A stretch of 64,000 nt of DNA from Salinibacter ruber DSM 13855 (GTDB lineage Bacteria; Bacteroidota; Rhodothermia; Rhodothermales; Salinibacteraceae): positions 62,001-126,000 of the forward strand of contig NC_007677.1 of NCBI RefSeq assembly GCF_000013045.1, read 5' to 3'. This document shows positions 30,501 through 39,638 of the stretch, piece after piece. Every line of letters starts with the position of its first letter. Position 1 is the first letter of the stretch. Under the pieces are notes generated by a model. It did not search any database. It was not told the DNA's origin and saw only the letters and a program-made list of their open reading frames with translations. The translations under genes were made by a program, and so were the position numbers.

Positions 30501-33263
30501 CTACCGCGCCCGGATCGCCTCAGCGAGATCGCCGAGGGAGTCGTCGTCCACCCGCACCCGGAGCACGGTCCGGTCCGCCTCCCGGAGGGCCTGGTGGTCG
30601 CCCGTGGCCTGGGCCGCGATGAGCTCCTCGAAGGTGTAGTCGGTCTCGGGCACCGGACCCGTCGCGTCCGGCGTGTCCACGAGCTGCAGGAAGAGCCCGT
30701 TCGGCGGGCCGCCCTTGTGCAGCTGGCCGGTGGAGTGGAGGAAGCGCGGGCCGTAGCCGAGCGTGGTGGCACAGCCGGTCGTGTCGCGCAGGGCCGTGAC
30801 GAGGTCGGTGAGCGCCGCGGTCGTCTCGTCGGACGGGGGGAGGTAGGCCTGTACGCCGAGGTAGCCCGTCTCGTCGGCCGTGCCGAGCCAGTCGGCCAGC
30901 TCCTGCTCCAGGACGTCGTGATCGTCGGCCGCGACGGTGTGTGTGTCGCTGCCGGTGCCGTTCTCGGCCTGCATGGCCTCGCGGGCGAGGCGCTTGGCGG
31001 CCTCCACGTTCGGCTGGTTGAAGGGGTGGATGCCGAGCACCGCCCCGGCCGCGGCGACGCCCATCTCCCAGCGGTACATCTCGCGGGCCAGGTCGTACCG
31101 GTCGTCAAGCCGGACGCTGATGACGGGATGGCCGGCCTCGTCGAGCGCGCTGAGGGTCTCGATCGTGTCCCGGTCCTGCTCCCCGTGGAGGTAGAAGTAG
31201 ACGAAGACGCGGTCCTCGCCGTAGGCGCCCGGGCCGGCCAGCGGCTCGTCGGCGACGGGGACGATGCCGGTGTCGTCCTTGCCGGTGCTCTCGGCGATGA
31301 GCTGCTCCTGCCACGCGGGGAACGCCTCGAGCGTCGGCGAGGTGACGAACGTGACCTTGTCGCGGCCGGCCGTGGCCAGCTCGCCGAGGGCGGCGCCGAG
31401 CTCCAGGCCCGAGTTGTTGGGCGCCGCCACGCAGAAGTCCGAGCCGGCCTCCGCGGCCCAGGCCCGATCCAGCAGCTGCTCAATGTCGACGCCCATCAGG
31501 GCCGCCGGCACGAGGCCGAAGGGGGTGAGGGCCGAGTAGCGGCCGCCGACGTCGGTGGGGGCGCGGAAGACGGCGCGAAAGTCGCGGTCCTCGGCGATCT
31601 CCTCCAGGTTCGAGCCCGGATCCGTGTTCGCCACGAAGTGATCCCCGGGCGTGTCGGTGAGGCCCGACACCCGGTCCCAGAAGTAGCGGAAGAAGGAAAG
31701 CGTTTCGGTGGTGGTGCCCGACTTGCTGGCGACGACGAAGAGGGTGCGCTCCAGGGCCAGGTCGTCGGCGAGGGCCGTCACGGCGTCGGGGTGCGTGCTG
31801 TCGAGCACGGTCACGTCCGGATAGCCGTCCGCCGGGTCGAACACCCTGCCGAAGACGTCCGGCGCGAGGCTGGAGCCGCCCATCCCGAGCACCACGACGT
31901 CGTCAAAGTCGCCCGTCACCGAGTCCGCGAAGGCCGTGATCTCCGCGGCCTGCTCCTGCATCGACTCCGGCAGGTCAAGCCAGCCGAGGCGGTTGGTCAG
32001 CTCGGGCGTGTCCTCGTCGGCCCAGAGCGTCGGGTCGCGGCGCCACATCCGGCACGCAAAGTCGTCCTCACGCCAGGCGTCCAGGCGCTCCGCCACGGCC
32101 GTCTCGTGCTCGTGCAGGTGCAGGGAGATCGGGTCGGGCAGATGGGCGGTAATCTCCTCGCGCTTCTCCTCGAGGACATCCATCAGGTCGTCGAACGGGG
32201 TGGCGAACTTCTCCACGCCGCGGGCCTGGAGCGTCTCGGTGACGTCGTCGAGGTCGATGCCCACCTCGTCGAGCCGCCGCAGCACCGCCTCGGCCCGGTC
32301 GAGGTCGTCGGTCACCGTCTGGCCGGCCACGGTGCCGTGGTCGCGGAAGGCATCGAGCGTGTCGGGGGGAATCGTGTTGACCGTCTGCTCCCCGATGAGC
32401 GACTCGACGTAGAGCACGTCCGAGCGCGTCGGGTCCTTGGTGCTGGTCGACGCCCAGAGCGGCCGCTGCACGAAGGCGCCCTGCTCGCGCAGGTCCGCAA
32501 AGTCGTCGCCGTGGAAGATTTCTTCGAAGCGGCGGTAGGCCATCCTGGCGTTGGCGATGGCCACGTCGCTGCCGTCGAAGTCGACCGCGTCGGTCAGGCC
32601 GCGCTCGTCGAGCCGGGTGTCGACCTCCCGGGCCACGCGGCTCACGAAGAAGGACGCCACCGAGACGATGCCGCTCGGGTCGTCGGCCCGGCGGAGCCCG
32701 CGCAGGTAGGCCTGGGCGACCTTCTCGTAGTGACCCAGCGAGAACATGAGGGTGACGTTGACATTGATCCCCTCACTCAACAGCTGCTCGATGGCCGGGA
32801 TGCCTTCCTCCGTGGCGGGCACCTTAATCATGAGGTTGGGCCGCCCCACGGCGTCCCAGAGGCGGCGCGCCTCCTCGATCGTGCCCTCGGTGTCGTGGGC
32901 GAGGTGGGGCGAGACCTCCAGGCTCACGACGCCGTCGACGCCGGTCTCCTCGTAGACCGGGCGCAGTGTATCGGCGGCGCGGCGGATGTCCTCCACCGCC
33001 AGCCGCTCGTAGATGGTGGCCGCGTCCATTGAGGGATCTTCCGTCAAGAACGCGGTGATGGCGTCGTCGTACTCGCTGCTCCCGCCGATGGCCTTCTCGA
33101 AGATGGCGGGGTTGGAGGTGAGGCCGCGGAGGGCGTCCTCCTCCACGAGCCGCTCAAGCTGGCCGCTCTCCATGAGGCTGCGGCGGATGTAGTCGAGCCA
33201 GAGGGACTGGCCCTCGGCGCGGACGGCGCGGGTCGGGGTGTCGGCAGTTTGGGCGGTCGGCAT
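30501..33263 (-). CDS. Bifunctional transaldolase / glucose-6-phosphate isomerase
   Basis: A 920-residue fusion. Residues about 1-370 are transaldolase: LDYIRRSLMESGQL, GLTSNPAIFEKAI, and the Schiff-base Lys147 in NLMIKVPATEEG, then NVNVTLMFSLGHYEKVA. Residues about 390-920 are phosphoglucose isomerase: VVLGMGGSSLAPDVFG, VASKSGTTTETLSFFRYFW, and GARHAAFEW-type C-terminal elements replaced by GVAAAGAVLGIHPFNQPNVE. The two enzymes catalyse neighbouring steps, returning pentose phosphates to glucose-6-phosphate. It is the first gene of a cluster with gnd and zwf. Such fusions are known in some bacteria. The start ATG 33263 precedes a short Thr/Ala leader. Confidence 0.92.
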   Translation of the reverse strand: MPTAQTADTPTRAVRAEGQSLWLDYIRRSLMESGQLERLVEEDALRGLTSNPAIFEKAIGGSSEYDDAITAFLTEDPSMDAATIYERLAVEDIRRAADTLRPVYEETGVDGVVSLEVSPHLAHDTEGTIEEARRLWDAVGRPNLMIKVPATEEGIPAIEQLLSEGINVNVTLMFSLGHYEKVAQAYLRGLRRADDPSGIVSVASFFVSRVAREVDTRLDERGLTDAVDFDGSDVAIANARMAYRRFEEIFHGDDFADLREQGAFVQRPLWASTSTKDPTRSDVLYVESLIGEQTVNTIPPDTLDAFRDHGTVAGQTVTDDLDRAEAVLRRLDEVGIDLDDVTETLQARGVEKFATPFDDLMDVLEEKREEITAHLPDPISLHLHEHETAVAERLDAWREDDFACRMWRRDPTLWADEDTPELTNRLGWLDLPESMQEQAAEITAFADSVTGDFDDVVVLGMGGSSLAPDVFGRVFDPADGYPDVTVLDSTHPDAVTALADDLALERTLFVVASKSGTTTETLSFFRYFWDRVSGLTDTPGDHFVANTDPGSNLEEIAEDRDFRAVFRAPTDVGGRYSALTPFGLVPAALMGVDIEQLLDRAWAAEAGSDFCVAAPNNSGLELGAALGELATAGRDKVTFVTSPTLEAFPAWQEQLIAESTGKDDTGIVPVADEPLAGPGAYGEDRVFVYFYLHGEQDRDTIETLSALDEAGHPVISVRLDDRYDLAREMYRWEMGVAAAGAVLGIHPFNQPNVEAAKRLAREAMQAENGTGSDTHTVAADDHDVLEQELADWLGTADETGYLGVQAYLPPSDETTAALTDLVTALRDTTGCATTLGYGPRFLHSTGQLHKGGPPNGLFLQLVDTPDATGPVPETDYTFEELIAAQATGDHQALREADRTVLRVRVDDDSLGDLAEAIRAR

Positions 33264-34340
33264 GGGACGGGGTCGGCTTGTTCGTGCGGAAACGACAGGG
33301 CGAACTGTGTGGACGTGCCGGGGGGCATGCGCCCCCGTGTCGGGGCAAAAATTTCTTCAATCGACGCCCAAAACGCATTACGTCCGAGGGGCGGGTGGGG
33401 TCCTTCCCCATATCCTCGTGTCAATGCCCGGCCGATGACCGTTTTGTCTGACATCGTCCCAGGAACGGCCCTTTCGTCCCGGACCGAGGAGCAGCGTTAC
33501 GCCGCGTTCCTGATCCCGGAGGGCCGTCTCAGCCGCCATGACGGTCCAGTCGGAACCCGCGTTTGCGATCAAAAGCAACGGCTCCGGCGTGGGCGGGATC
33601 GTTGTGATCGTGCAACAACCCGCGGATGCGGTGAGCCAGCTTGAGGACCTGATGCCCCCTTGTCTCCATCGTCGTCGGGTTCGGGGGCACGGGTCTCGTC
33701 CCGGGACTCTGGGAGCGGAGGGCCCGGGCCGTCCGGTGCGGTGGCAGGCGTTTCGGTTCGCTCGAAACGAGGCCCTCGCCCACGTCGCCGCCTTCGCGCC
33801 GGTGCTGCCGGCGTTTCTTCTCCTCTGTCCGCTCTGTTCCTTGCGCTTCCCAATCTGGAGCGGGCAACGTAGAGGATGCTGACGGGCCTGGAGGATGAGC
33901 GCGAGCCCGCCGGCGGACGCGGTAATGTGCTGCACCGGAGGCATTTCTTCTTGAGGGCCCACTGCCGACGATGGGGGATTAAGGCGGAGGGGGCCGCCTG
34001 GGGGGAACTTGCCGAAGGGATTGTGAGAGGCGATGGGAAACCCCGTGAAGTCCGGGGGGCGGGGGAACGACGTACCGCCATACAGATTACCGGAATGAAC
34101 ATTCATTCAGAAACGCAAAGCAGACCGGAAGCACGCAAAGCAAAGACACCGCCCGTCTCGGGTTCGGTGTTCGCCCCGCGTTTTGACCGGGGCCGTCTGC
34201 CATGTGCGCCGACGCCAACGCTCCGGCGCAGGATGAGCAAAAAGAAAACACAGGCAGCGCTGCGACCGACGGCACCACCCTATCCGCCGCAGCACCCCTG
34301 TGTCACACGATCTACCGCACAATCAACGTTTGTGTAGACC
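33264..34340. other. Long, apparently gene-poor region
   Basis: About 1.08 kb separates tal-pgi from the barrel gene. No open frame here has recognisable protein features. The most gene-like is 33538-33882 (+, 114 codons), with GGAGGG 14 bases before its ATG and a plausible first third, but its end is a random-looking Arg/Leu-rich tail. The region contains an operator-like palindrome at 34092 and a 10-bp direct repeat (ACGCAAAGCA at 34113 and 34133) whose copies start two helical turns apart. It probably holds regulatory sequence and gene debris. Confidence 0.5.
34092..34108. promoter_or_regulatory. TetR-type operator copy upstream of the barrel gene
   Basis: GGAATGAACATTCATTC contains 7-bp inverted arms GAATGAA/TTCATTC around CA. 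With its left flank TTACC it matches the palindrome at the TetR gene start (35189-35206, same TTACCGGAATGAAC) except for one central base and the last base. The conservation suggests the same regulator binds here, 233 bases before the barrel gene's ATG. Confidence 0.65.
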
Positions 34341-34973
34341 ATGCAAACCGCAACATCGAAACTCACAGCCTCAATCGCAACCTTCGCCCTCCTGCTGGGC
34401 CTTGCCCTGCCGATGTCCAGCCAGGCCCAGTCGCCGGTTGACCTCGGCGTCCGGGGCGGCCTCACGCAGGCGACCTTCTACGGCGATGACGTAAACTCGA
34501 ACGACTTCCGGCCGGGCTTCACGGGCGGCGTCTTCCTGAACTACCAGGTCAACGATGCCTTCGCCGTGCAGCCGGAGGTCCTCTACTCCCGGCGCGGCAC
34601 GAAGAACCACAACAGTGCCGCGGGCAATGACATCCGCGTCCGCCAGGACGTCATCGAAATTCCGGTGCTCCTGAAGCTCAGCGCCCCGACGGCGCCGGTC
34701 ACCCCGCGCCTGTACGTCGGGCCGGCCCTCGGCTTCATCACGAACAGCGAGTTGGGCAACGGCAATGACGCCGACGACAGCTTCACCGACGTGGACTTCA
34801 GCGGCGTCGTGGGCGGAGAGATCGCCTACGCCCTGAACAAGGGCCCGCTCAGCGAGATTGCGGTTGACGGGCGGTACAACCTCGGGCTTGCCAACCTGGG
34901 GGACGCCAACAACTTCGAAGACGTTCGGACGAGTGCCTTCACCGGCACGCTGAGCCTTCGCTTCGACATCTAA
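34341..34973 (+). CDS. Outer-membrane beta-barrel (porin-family) protein
   Basis: A 210-residue exported protein: signal LTASIATFALLLGLALPMSSQAQS with a clear AQA/AQ cleavage site. The mature chain is a small 8-strand barrel of the PF13568 type common in Bacteroidetes: VDLGVRGGLTQATFYG, FTGGVFLNYQVND, IEIPVLLKLS, RLYVGPALGF, ending in an aromatic/Ile-terminated strand (TGTLSLRFDI). It probably sits in the outer membrane. A strong hairpin-T terminator follows. An operator like that of the neighbouring TetR gene lies upstream, so it may be co-regulated with the efflux operon. Confidence 0.85.
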   Translation: MQTATSKLTASIATFALLLGLALPMSSQAQSPVDLGVRGGLTQATFYGDDVNSNDFRPGFTGGVFLNYQVNDAFAVQPEVLYSRRGTKNHNSAAGNDIRVRQDVIEIPVLLKLSAPTAPVTPRLYVGPALGFITNSELGNGNDADDSFTDVDFSGVVGGEIAYALNKGPLSEIAVDGRYNLGLANLGDANNFEDVRTSAFTGTLSLRFDI

Positions 34974-35012
34974 CCTCAGTCTCTGGCTGACGCCGCGTCC
35001 CGAGTGGACGCC

Positions 35013-35052
35013 AAAGGGCCGTCCCCTTCATGGGGGGCGGTCCTTTTTGTTT
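35013..35052 (+). terminator. Rho-independent terminator after the barrel gene
   Basis: AAGGGCCGTCCCC and GGGGGGCGGTCCTT form a GC stem with G-U pairs and a short TTCAT loop, followed by TTTTTGTTTT. It lies 40 bases after the stop and is the clearest intrinsic terminator in the window. Confidence 0.8.
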
Positions 35053-35067
35053 TGGCGGGGGGCTTGG

Positions 35068-35079
35068 GGAAAATTTTCC
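35068..35079. promoter_or_regulatory. AT-rich 12-bp palindrome before the TetR gene
   Basis: GGAAAATTTTCC is a perfect palindrome about 100 bases before the TetR start. It may be part of the promoter or bind a nucleoid protein; it does not resemble the TetR operator. Confidence 0.3.
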
Positions 35080-35170
35080 GATTGGGGCCCCTGTAGGTCG
35101 ACGGGGGCGTGGAGATGGGATAAAGGAGGAGCGAGCCCTGTGTGAATAGAGATGTGCGGCGAAACGCCCG

Positions 35171-35821
35171 ATGATGGTCCGGGTTACCGGAATGAACGTT
35201 CATTCCAAGCCACCGACCAGGCCAATCGAAGACACACAGGGCAAACGCGGCGACATTCTCGGGGCCGGCCTTCGCCTGTTCGACGAGCAGGGATTCCACG
35301 GCACCTCCATGTCGGAGATTGCGGAGGCCGCAGGAGTGGGGGCGGGGACCATCTACCGGTACTTCGACGGCAAAGAGGACCTCGTCGACCAGTTGTACGC
35401 GGAGGCGCGCGCCGCGGCCCACGAGTCGATCATGGAGATGGGCTTCGACGAAGACGCCTCGGTGCGGGACCGCCTCCGGACGACCTGGCGGGCCGTCATC
35501 CGGAACTACATGGAGTGCCCCCGGCTCTACCGGTTCATCCTGCAGTACGAGTCGTCGGCCTACCTCCGGCGTGCCCAGCGTGCCCAGCCCGAAGACCTGC
35601 GGTCCCCATTCCAGGAAATTTACCGGGACGGGGTGGAGCAGGGGCTCTTTCCCGCTCTTCCGCAGTCGGTGTACGGGTCGTTCTTCATCGGAACGGTGAC
35701 CCACCTGGTGCAGGAGCATCTCAACGATGGCCCGGAACTGGACGAGGAACTGATTGACCAGTCTTTCGAGATGCTCTGGGCCGCCTACACGAAGGCGTCG
35801 GTGGACCCCGGAACCGGCTAA
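35171..35821 (+). CDS. TetR/AcrR-family repressor of the efflux operon
   Basis: N-terminal TetR HTH: ILGAGLRLFDEQGFHGTSMSEIAEAAGVGAGTIYRYFDGKEDLVDQLY, the canonical helix-turn-helix and YxYF signature. The C-terminal ligand domain is helical with WRAVIRNYMECPRLYRFIL. The true start may be the ATG at 35192, which lies inside the 18-bp palindrome; the open frame begins at 35171 (216 residues). Either way the operator overlaps the translation start, so binding would block its own transcription. The TolC-like gene starts 130 bases after the stop, without a visible terminator, so TetR and the pump genes are probably one operon. Confidence 0.88.
   Translation: MMVRVTGMNVHSKPPTRPIEDTQGKRGDILGAGLRLFDEQGFHGTSMSEIAEAAGVGAGTIYRYFDGKEDLVDQLYAEARAAAHESIMEMGFDEDASVRDRLRTTWRAVIRNYMECPRLYRFILQYESSAYLRRAQRAQPEDLRSPFQEIYRDGVEQGLFPALPQSVYGSFFIGTVTHLVQEHLNDGPELDEELIDQSFEMLWAAYTKASVDPGTG
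35189..35206. promoter_or_regulatory. 18-bp palindromic TetR operator
   Basis: GGAATGAACGTTCATTCC is fully palindromic and overlaps the start of the TetR coding region. A second, slightly degenerate copy lies at 34092. TetR-family dimers bind such 16-20 bp palindromes, which makes autoregulation of the efflux operon very likely. Confidence 0.75.
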
Positions 35822-35951
35822 ACGATCCGCCGCTGCGCGTGAGTATGCCGCCCTGAAGTGGCGTGGTGTTTGGTGTCGCATTTTCCTGCTCCGGCACGGC
35901 ATTCCCAGTCGGGTGCCGGTGTCCGTCATCGCTAATGTCTACTGTTTCCAC

Positions 35952-38429
35952 ATGGATTCCTCGACGTTCGCGGCTCGCCTGTGTGTCAACCGCTGGTTTG
36001 CCGACGTGGCCCGTCGGTCCTGGGCCCAGGGCCTCGCGGTGGCCCTTCTGGGGGGGCTTCTCGGAATGATGGCCCGTCCGCCCCAGCCCGCGGCGGCCCA
36101 GTCTGCGCCCGGCGAGGACGCAACCGTGGGGATCGTGCTCGGCGACTCCTCGCAGGCGCACCGGCGGGCCGCAAATGCCATTCGGCGAGAACTGCGATCG
36201 CTCATGCGCCCGGAGCGCCGGGTGCAGTTTCCGGAGGCGTACCGTCGAGTCCTGGACACGGGAGGCAATGCGGATCTGAAGCGCCTGTTGAGCGGCGAGA
36301 CGGGCCCCTCGGTCGTCATCGCCGTGGGGCTATCGGCCTCTCATCGACTGGCCACGACGTCCAGGCCGGACGTACCGGTGGTGGCCGCCCACGTCCTGGA
36401 CCCGAGCCTTCAGGGAGTGCCGAGGGCGGGGGACGCCAGCGGCGCGGCGAATTTGACGTACGTAACCGAGCCGGATCTGGTGCGCGAAAACATGGCCCTG
36501 TTGCGGTCCCTGACGCCGGCCTCGGCCCCGGCGCTGCTGGTGCCGGCCCGCATGCTGGAGGCGGCGCCCGCGCTCGCCGACCGGATGCGCCGCCGGCTCG
36601 GCCGGCAGGACTCGTCGGACGCGAACTGGCGGGTGGTGCCGGTGCGCTCCACGGCCGAGGCCACGCTGGAGGCCCTGCCCGCCGGCACGGACGCGGCCTA
36701 CCTGGCGACGCCCCTGCCGCTCTCCTCCGTAGAGCGGGACCGTTTGATTTCGGGCCTGCGTGCGCGACAAATTCCGGCGGCCGTCCATCGGGGACGTGAA
36801 CTCGTGGACCGGGGGGCGCTGGCGACGGCGTCCGCGCCGTCCGTTGCCCCCGTTCCCCGACGCACGGCCCTCCACGCCGCCGACGTGCTCCGGGGCGCGG
36901 CCGCCGGGTCGCTCGCCGTGGCGCTTCCGTCCCCGCGCACCCCCTACGTCAACAAGGCGACGGCCCGGCGGCTCGGCCTCTCCGTGCCGGACGCCCTGCG
37001 CCTGCGGGTGACCCTGACCGGCACGCCCGCCCCGGCGCCCACGGACTCGATCACCTACGCGCAGGCGGTGCGCCGGGGCATCGGCGCGAACTACGGGCTG
37101 AACGCCCGGCGGTCGGGGCTGGAGGCCGCGCGCGAGGACGTGCGGGTCGAGCGGGGCGACCTGCTCCCGCAGGTGCGAGTCGGGGCGCGGGCGCAGCAGG
37201 TGGACGCCGACCAGGCCGCCGCCAGCTTCGGGGCCCAGCCCGAGCGGACGCTGAGCGGGTCGGTGTCGTTCTCGCAGACCCTGTTTTCCCCCCAAGAGTG
37301 GGGCGACCTGGCGATCGCGAAGCGCCAGCAGGCGGCCGACGCGGCCGAGGTGGAACGCTCCGAGCAGGACCTTGCGCTTCAGGTGTCGAGGGCCTACGTG
37401 TCGGTCCTGCAGGCCCGCGCCCTGGCCCAGGTCCGGCGGAGCGACCTTGCCCTCAGCCGCGAGAACCTGTCGCTTGCCCGGGCCCGCCAAGAGTCCGGGC
37501 AGGTGGGCCGCCAGCAGGTGCTGCGCTTCAAGACCCAGGTGGCTCAGTCACGGCGCACGGTCCTCGATGCCGAGTCGCGGGTTGAGGTGGCCCGGACCCG
37601 CCTCGCGCAGGTGCTGGCCCGGTCCCCCGACGAGCTGGTGGGGGTGGCCGGGCTGTCCCCCTCCGATTCCATCCTGACGCTTCCGGAGTCGGTCTTTGCG
37701 GCGTACGGCCACACGTCGGCCGCCCGCCAGCGGCTCACCGACTTTCTGCTGGAGGAGGGGCTGTCGAACGCCCCTGAACTGCAGGCGCTCGACGAACAGA
37801 TCGCGGCGGCCCGGCGGGGCGTCGAGGCGGGACAGCAGTCGTACTGGGCGCCCACCGTGGCCCTGGAGGGGCAGCTTAGCAGCCGCGCGCTGGAGGGCGG
37901 GGCGGGCACCGAGTCGTTGTCCCTGCCCGGAGGCCCCCCGGGCGGGGCTGCCCTCCCGCAGGCCCCCAACACCACCTGGAACGTGGGCCTTTCCCTCAGC
38001 CTGCCGCTCTTTACGGGCCTCAAGCGCGACGGGCAGATTGAGCGGGGGCGCGCCCGGCTCAGCCAACTGAAGGCCCAGCGCCGGGAGGTCCGCTCCAGCC
38101 TCGAGGAACGCATCCGGTCGCGAACCGAGCAGGCCACGTCCGGCTACCTCAGTCTGCGGGAGGCGGAGGCCGGCCGGCGCACGGCCCAGGAGACGATCGA
38201 CCTCGTCCAGGACTCCTACACCGCCGGCGCGGCCGACGTGCTCGATCTCCTCGACGCGCAGGAGGCGGTCCTCAATGCCCGTCTGGCGGAGGTCGACGCC
38301 CGCTATTCGTTCCTGCTCCGTCTCCTGCAGACCGAGCGGGCCATCGCGCGCATCGGGCCCCTCCAGACCGCCGACGAGCGGACGGCCGTCCGCGAGCGCC
38401 TCCGTGCCTTCATGGACGGGGGGCGGTAG
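35952..38429 (+). CDS. TolC-like outer-membrane factor fused to an ABC substrate-binding-like domain
   Basis: An 825-residue exported protein (signal region about 23-50, ending PAAAQS). Residues about 57-330 resemble the periplasmic ABC_sub_bind fold: VGIVLGDSSQAHRRAANAIR, VVIAVGLSASHRLA, VPVVAAHVLDPS, then LTPASAPALLVPARM and DAAYLATPLPLSS. Residues about 365-820 are a TolC/OEP outer-membrane efflux protein with paired long coiled-coil repeats (ITYAQAVRRGIGANYGLNA, LALQVSRAYVSVLQARALAQ, VGLSLSLPLFTGLKRDGQIE, YTAGAADVLDLLDAQEAVLN). The fusion is unusual for a TolC protein. It heads the pump genes, followed by the adaptor 49 bases later. Confidence 0.85.
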   Translation: MDSSTFAARLCVNRWFADVARRSWAQGLAVALLGGLLGMMARPPQPAAAQSAPGEDATVGIVLGDSSQAHRRAANAIRRELRSLMRPERRVQFPEAYRRVLDTGGNADLKRLLSGETGPSVVIAVGLSASHRLATTSRPDVPVVAAHVLDPSLQGVPRAGDASGAANLTYVTEPDLVRENMALLRSLTPASAPALLVPARMLEAAPALADRMRRRLGRQDSSDANWRVVPVRSTAEATLEALPAGTDAAYLATPLPLSSVERDRLISGLRARQIPAAVHRGRELVDRGALATASAPSVAPVPRRTALHAADVLRGAAAGSLAVALPSPRTPYVNKATARRLGLSVPDALRLRVTLTGTPAPAPTDSITYAQAVRRGIGANYGLNARRSGLEAAREDVRVERGDLLPQVRVGARAQQVDADQAAASFGAQPERTLSGSVSFSQTLFSPQEWGDLAIAKRQQAADAAEVERSEQDLALQVSRAYVSVLQARALAQVRRSDLALSRENLSLARARQESGQVGRQQVLRFKTQVAQSRRTVLDAESRVEVARTRLAQVLARSPDELVGVAGLSPSDSILTLPESVFAAYGHTSAARQRLTDFLLEEGLSNAPELQALDEQIAAARRGVEAGQQSYWAPTVALEGQLSSRALEGGAGTESLSLPGGPPGGAALPQAPNTTWNVGLSLSLPLFTGLKRDGQIERGRARLSQLKAQRREVRSSLEERIRSRTEQATSGYLSLREAEAGRRTAQETIDLVQDSYTAGAADVLDLLDAQEAVLNARLAEVDARYSFLLRLLQTERAIARIGPLQTADERTAVRERLRAFMDGGR

Positions 38430-38478
38430 GGGACCTGCCCGTTTCCACTGTTTTCTTCACCGACGGCACTCTCCATCG

Positions 38479-39579
38479 ATGCCTACGTCTTGTTTTTCGT
38501 TTTCGCGCGTCTCCGTGCCATCGGGGATCGGGCTTGTGCTCATGATTGGCGCGGCCGTGCTTCTGAGCGCCTGTGGCGCCGAGAGCGCGTCCGCGCCGCC
38601 GCTGGAGCCGCCGGTGCGTCCGGTCAAAATGCATACCGTCCAGGAGGCGGGGGCGACGCCGGCCCGGGAGTACCCGGGCACCGTCTCGGCGGCCGAGACG
38701 GCCACCCTTTCGTTCGAGCTCCCCGGGACGGTCGTCGACCTGCCCGTGCAGGAAGGCGAGCGCGTCGAGGCGGGGCAGCTCATCGCCCGCCTCGACGGCA
38801 CCGACGCACAGTCGCGCCTGCAGTCCGCCCGTGCGACCCGAAACGCGGCCCGGTCGGCGTACGAGCGGGCCAAGTCCCTGTACGCACAGGGCATCGTGTC
38901 GCAGCAGCAACTGGAGGCGCGGCAGCGCGAGTACGAGGTGGCCCAGTCGCAGCTCGAGCAGGCCCAAACCCAGGTGGGGGATACGCGCATCACCGCCCCG
39001 TTCGACGGGCGCGTGGCCGAGAAAATGGTGGAGCTCAACGAGAACGTGGGGCCGCAGCAGCCCGTCGTGACGGTGCAGGACCTGTCCCGGATGGAGGTGG
39101 TGATCGACGTGCCGGAGCAGAGCCGGATGCGCCGCGCGCTGCAGTCGGAATCGCTCGCCGTCACCTTCTCGATGCGTCCGGGCCGTCGCCTCCCGGCCAC
39201 GCTCAAGGAAATCACGACGACGGCGGACCCGCGCACCCGCACCTACGAGGCGACGCTCACGATTCGGCCGCCCGACGACGCCGGCATCCTGCCCGGCATG
39301 ACGGCCCGTGCCATTGTGGGGGGCGGGCCGGCCCCGGCGGCCGACGGGGCGGGGACGATTGCAATTCCAACCAGTGCCGTCTTTTCGAGATCGGGCGGGA
39401 CCGCCTCCGTCTGGGCAGTGCGCGACTCGTCGACGACCGTGGCCCGCCGGTCCGTGTCGCTCGGAACGATGCGCGACAGCACGGTGGTCGTCACCTCGGG
39501 CCTCCGGGCCGGCGACCGCATCGCCGCCACCGGGGTCCACCAGCTCAACGACGGCCAACCCGTCCGTCCACTGGAGTGA
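38479..39579 (+). CDS. RND efflux periplasmic adaptor (membrane fusion protein), lipoprotein
   Basis: A 366-residue lipoprotein with lipobox LLSACGAE. The adaptor layout is standard: lipoyl-like halves (GTVVDLPVQEGERVEAGQLIARLD and ITAPFDGRVAEKMVELNENVG) flank a coiled-coil hairpin (RATRNAARSAYERAKSLYAQ, then QLEARQREYEVAQSQLEQAQ). A beta-barrel and membrane-proximal domain ending ATGVHQLNDGQPV follow. It bridges the inner-membrane RND pump and the TolC-like protein encoded on either side. The start was placed at ATG 38479 because the signal peptide begins there. Confidence 0.92.
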   Translation: MPTSCFSFSRVSVPSGIGLVLMIGAAVLLSACGAESASAPPLEPPVRPVKMHTVQEAGATPAREYPGTVSAAETATLSFELPGTVVDLPVQEGERVEAGQLIARLDGTDAQSRLQSARATRNAARSAYERAKSLYAQGIVSQQQLEARQREYEVAQSQLEQAQTQVGDTRITAPFDGRVAEKMVELNENVGPQQPVVTVQDLSRMEVVIDVPEQSRMRRALQSESLAVTFSMRPGRRLPATLKEITTTADPRTRTYEATLTIRPPDDAGILPGMTARAIVGGGPAPAADGAGTIAIPTSAVFSRSGGTASVWAVRDSSTTVARRSVSLGTMRDSTVVVTSGLRAGDRIAATGVHQLNDGQPVRPLE

Positions 39580-39638
39580 CCTGAAGAAGGCTCCTGCAGC
39601 CGACCGCTCTCTTTTCACGTGTTCCGCCGTGAGCAACT

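Noticed and set aside
33538-33882. 114-codon plus-strand frame in the long gap
   Set aside because: It has a possible ribosome-binding site, but only the first third looks protein-like and no family is recognised; described in the gap entry instead.
33378-34106. 242-codon minus-strand frame in the long gap
   Set aside because: Its translation is random-looking and its apparent start falls inside the operator palindrome; a real gene is not supported.
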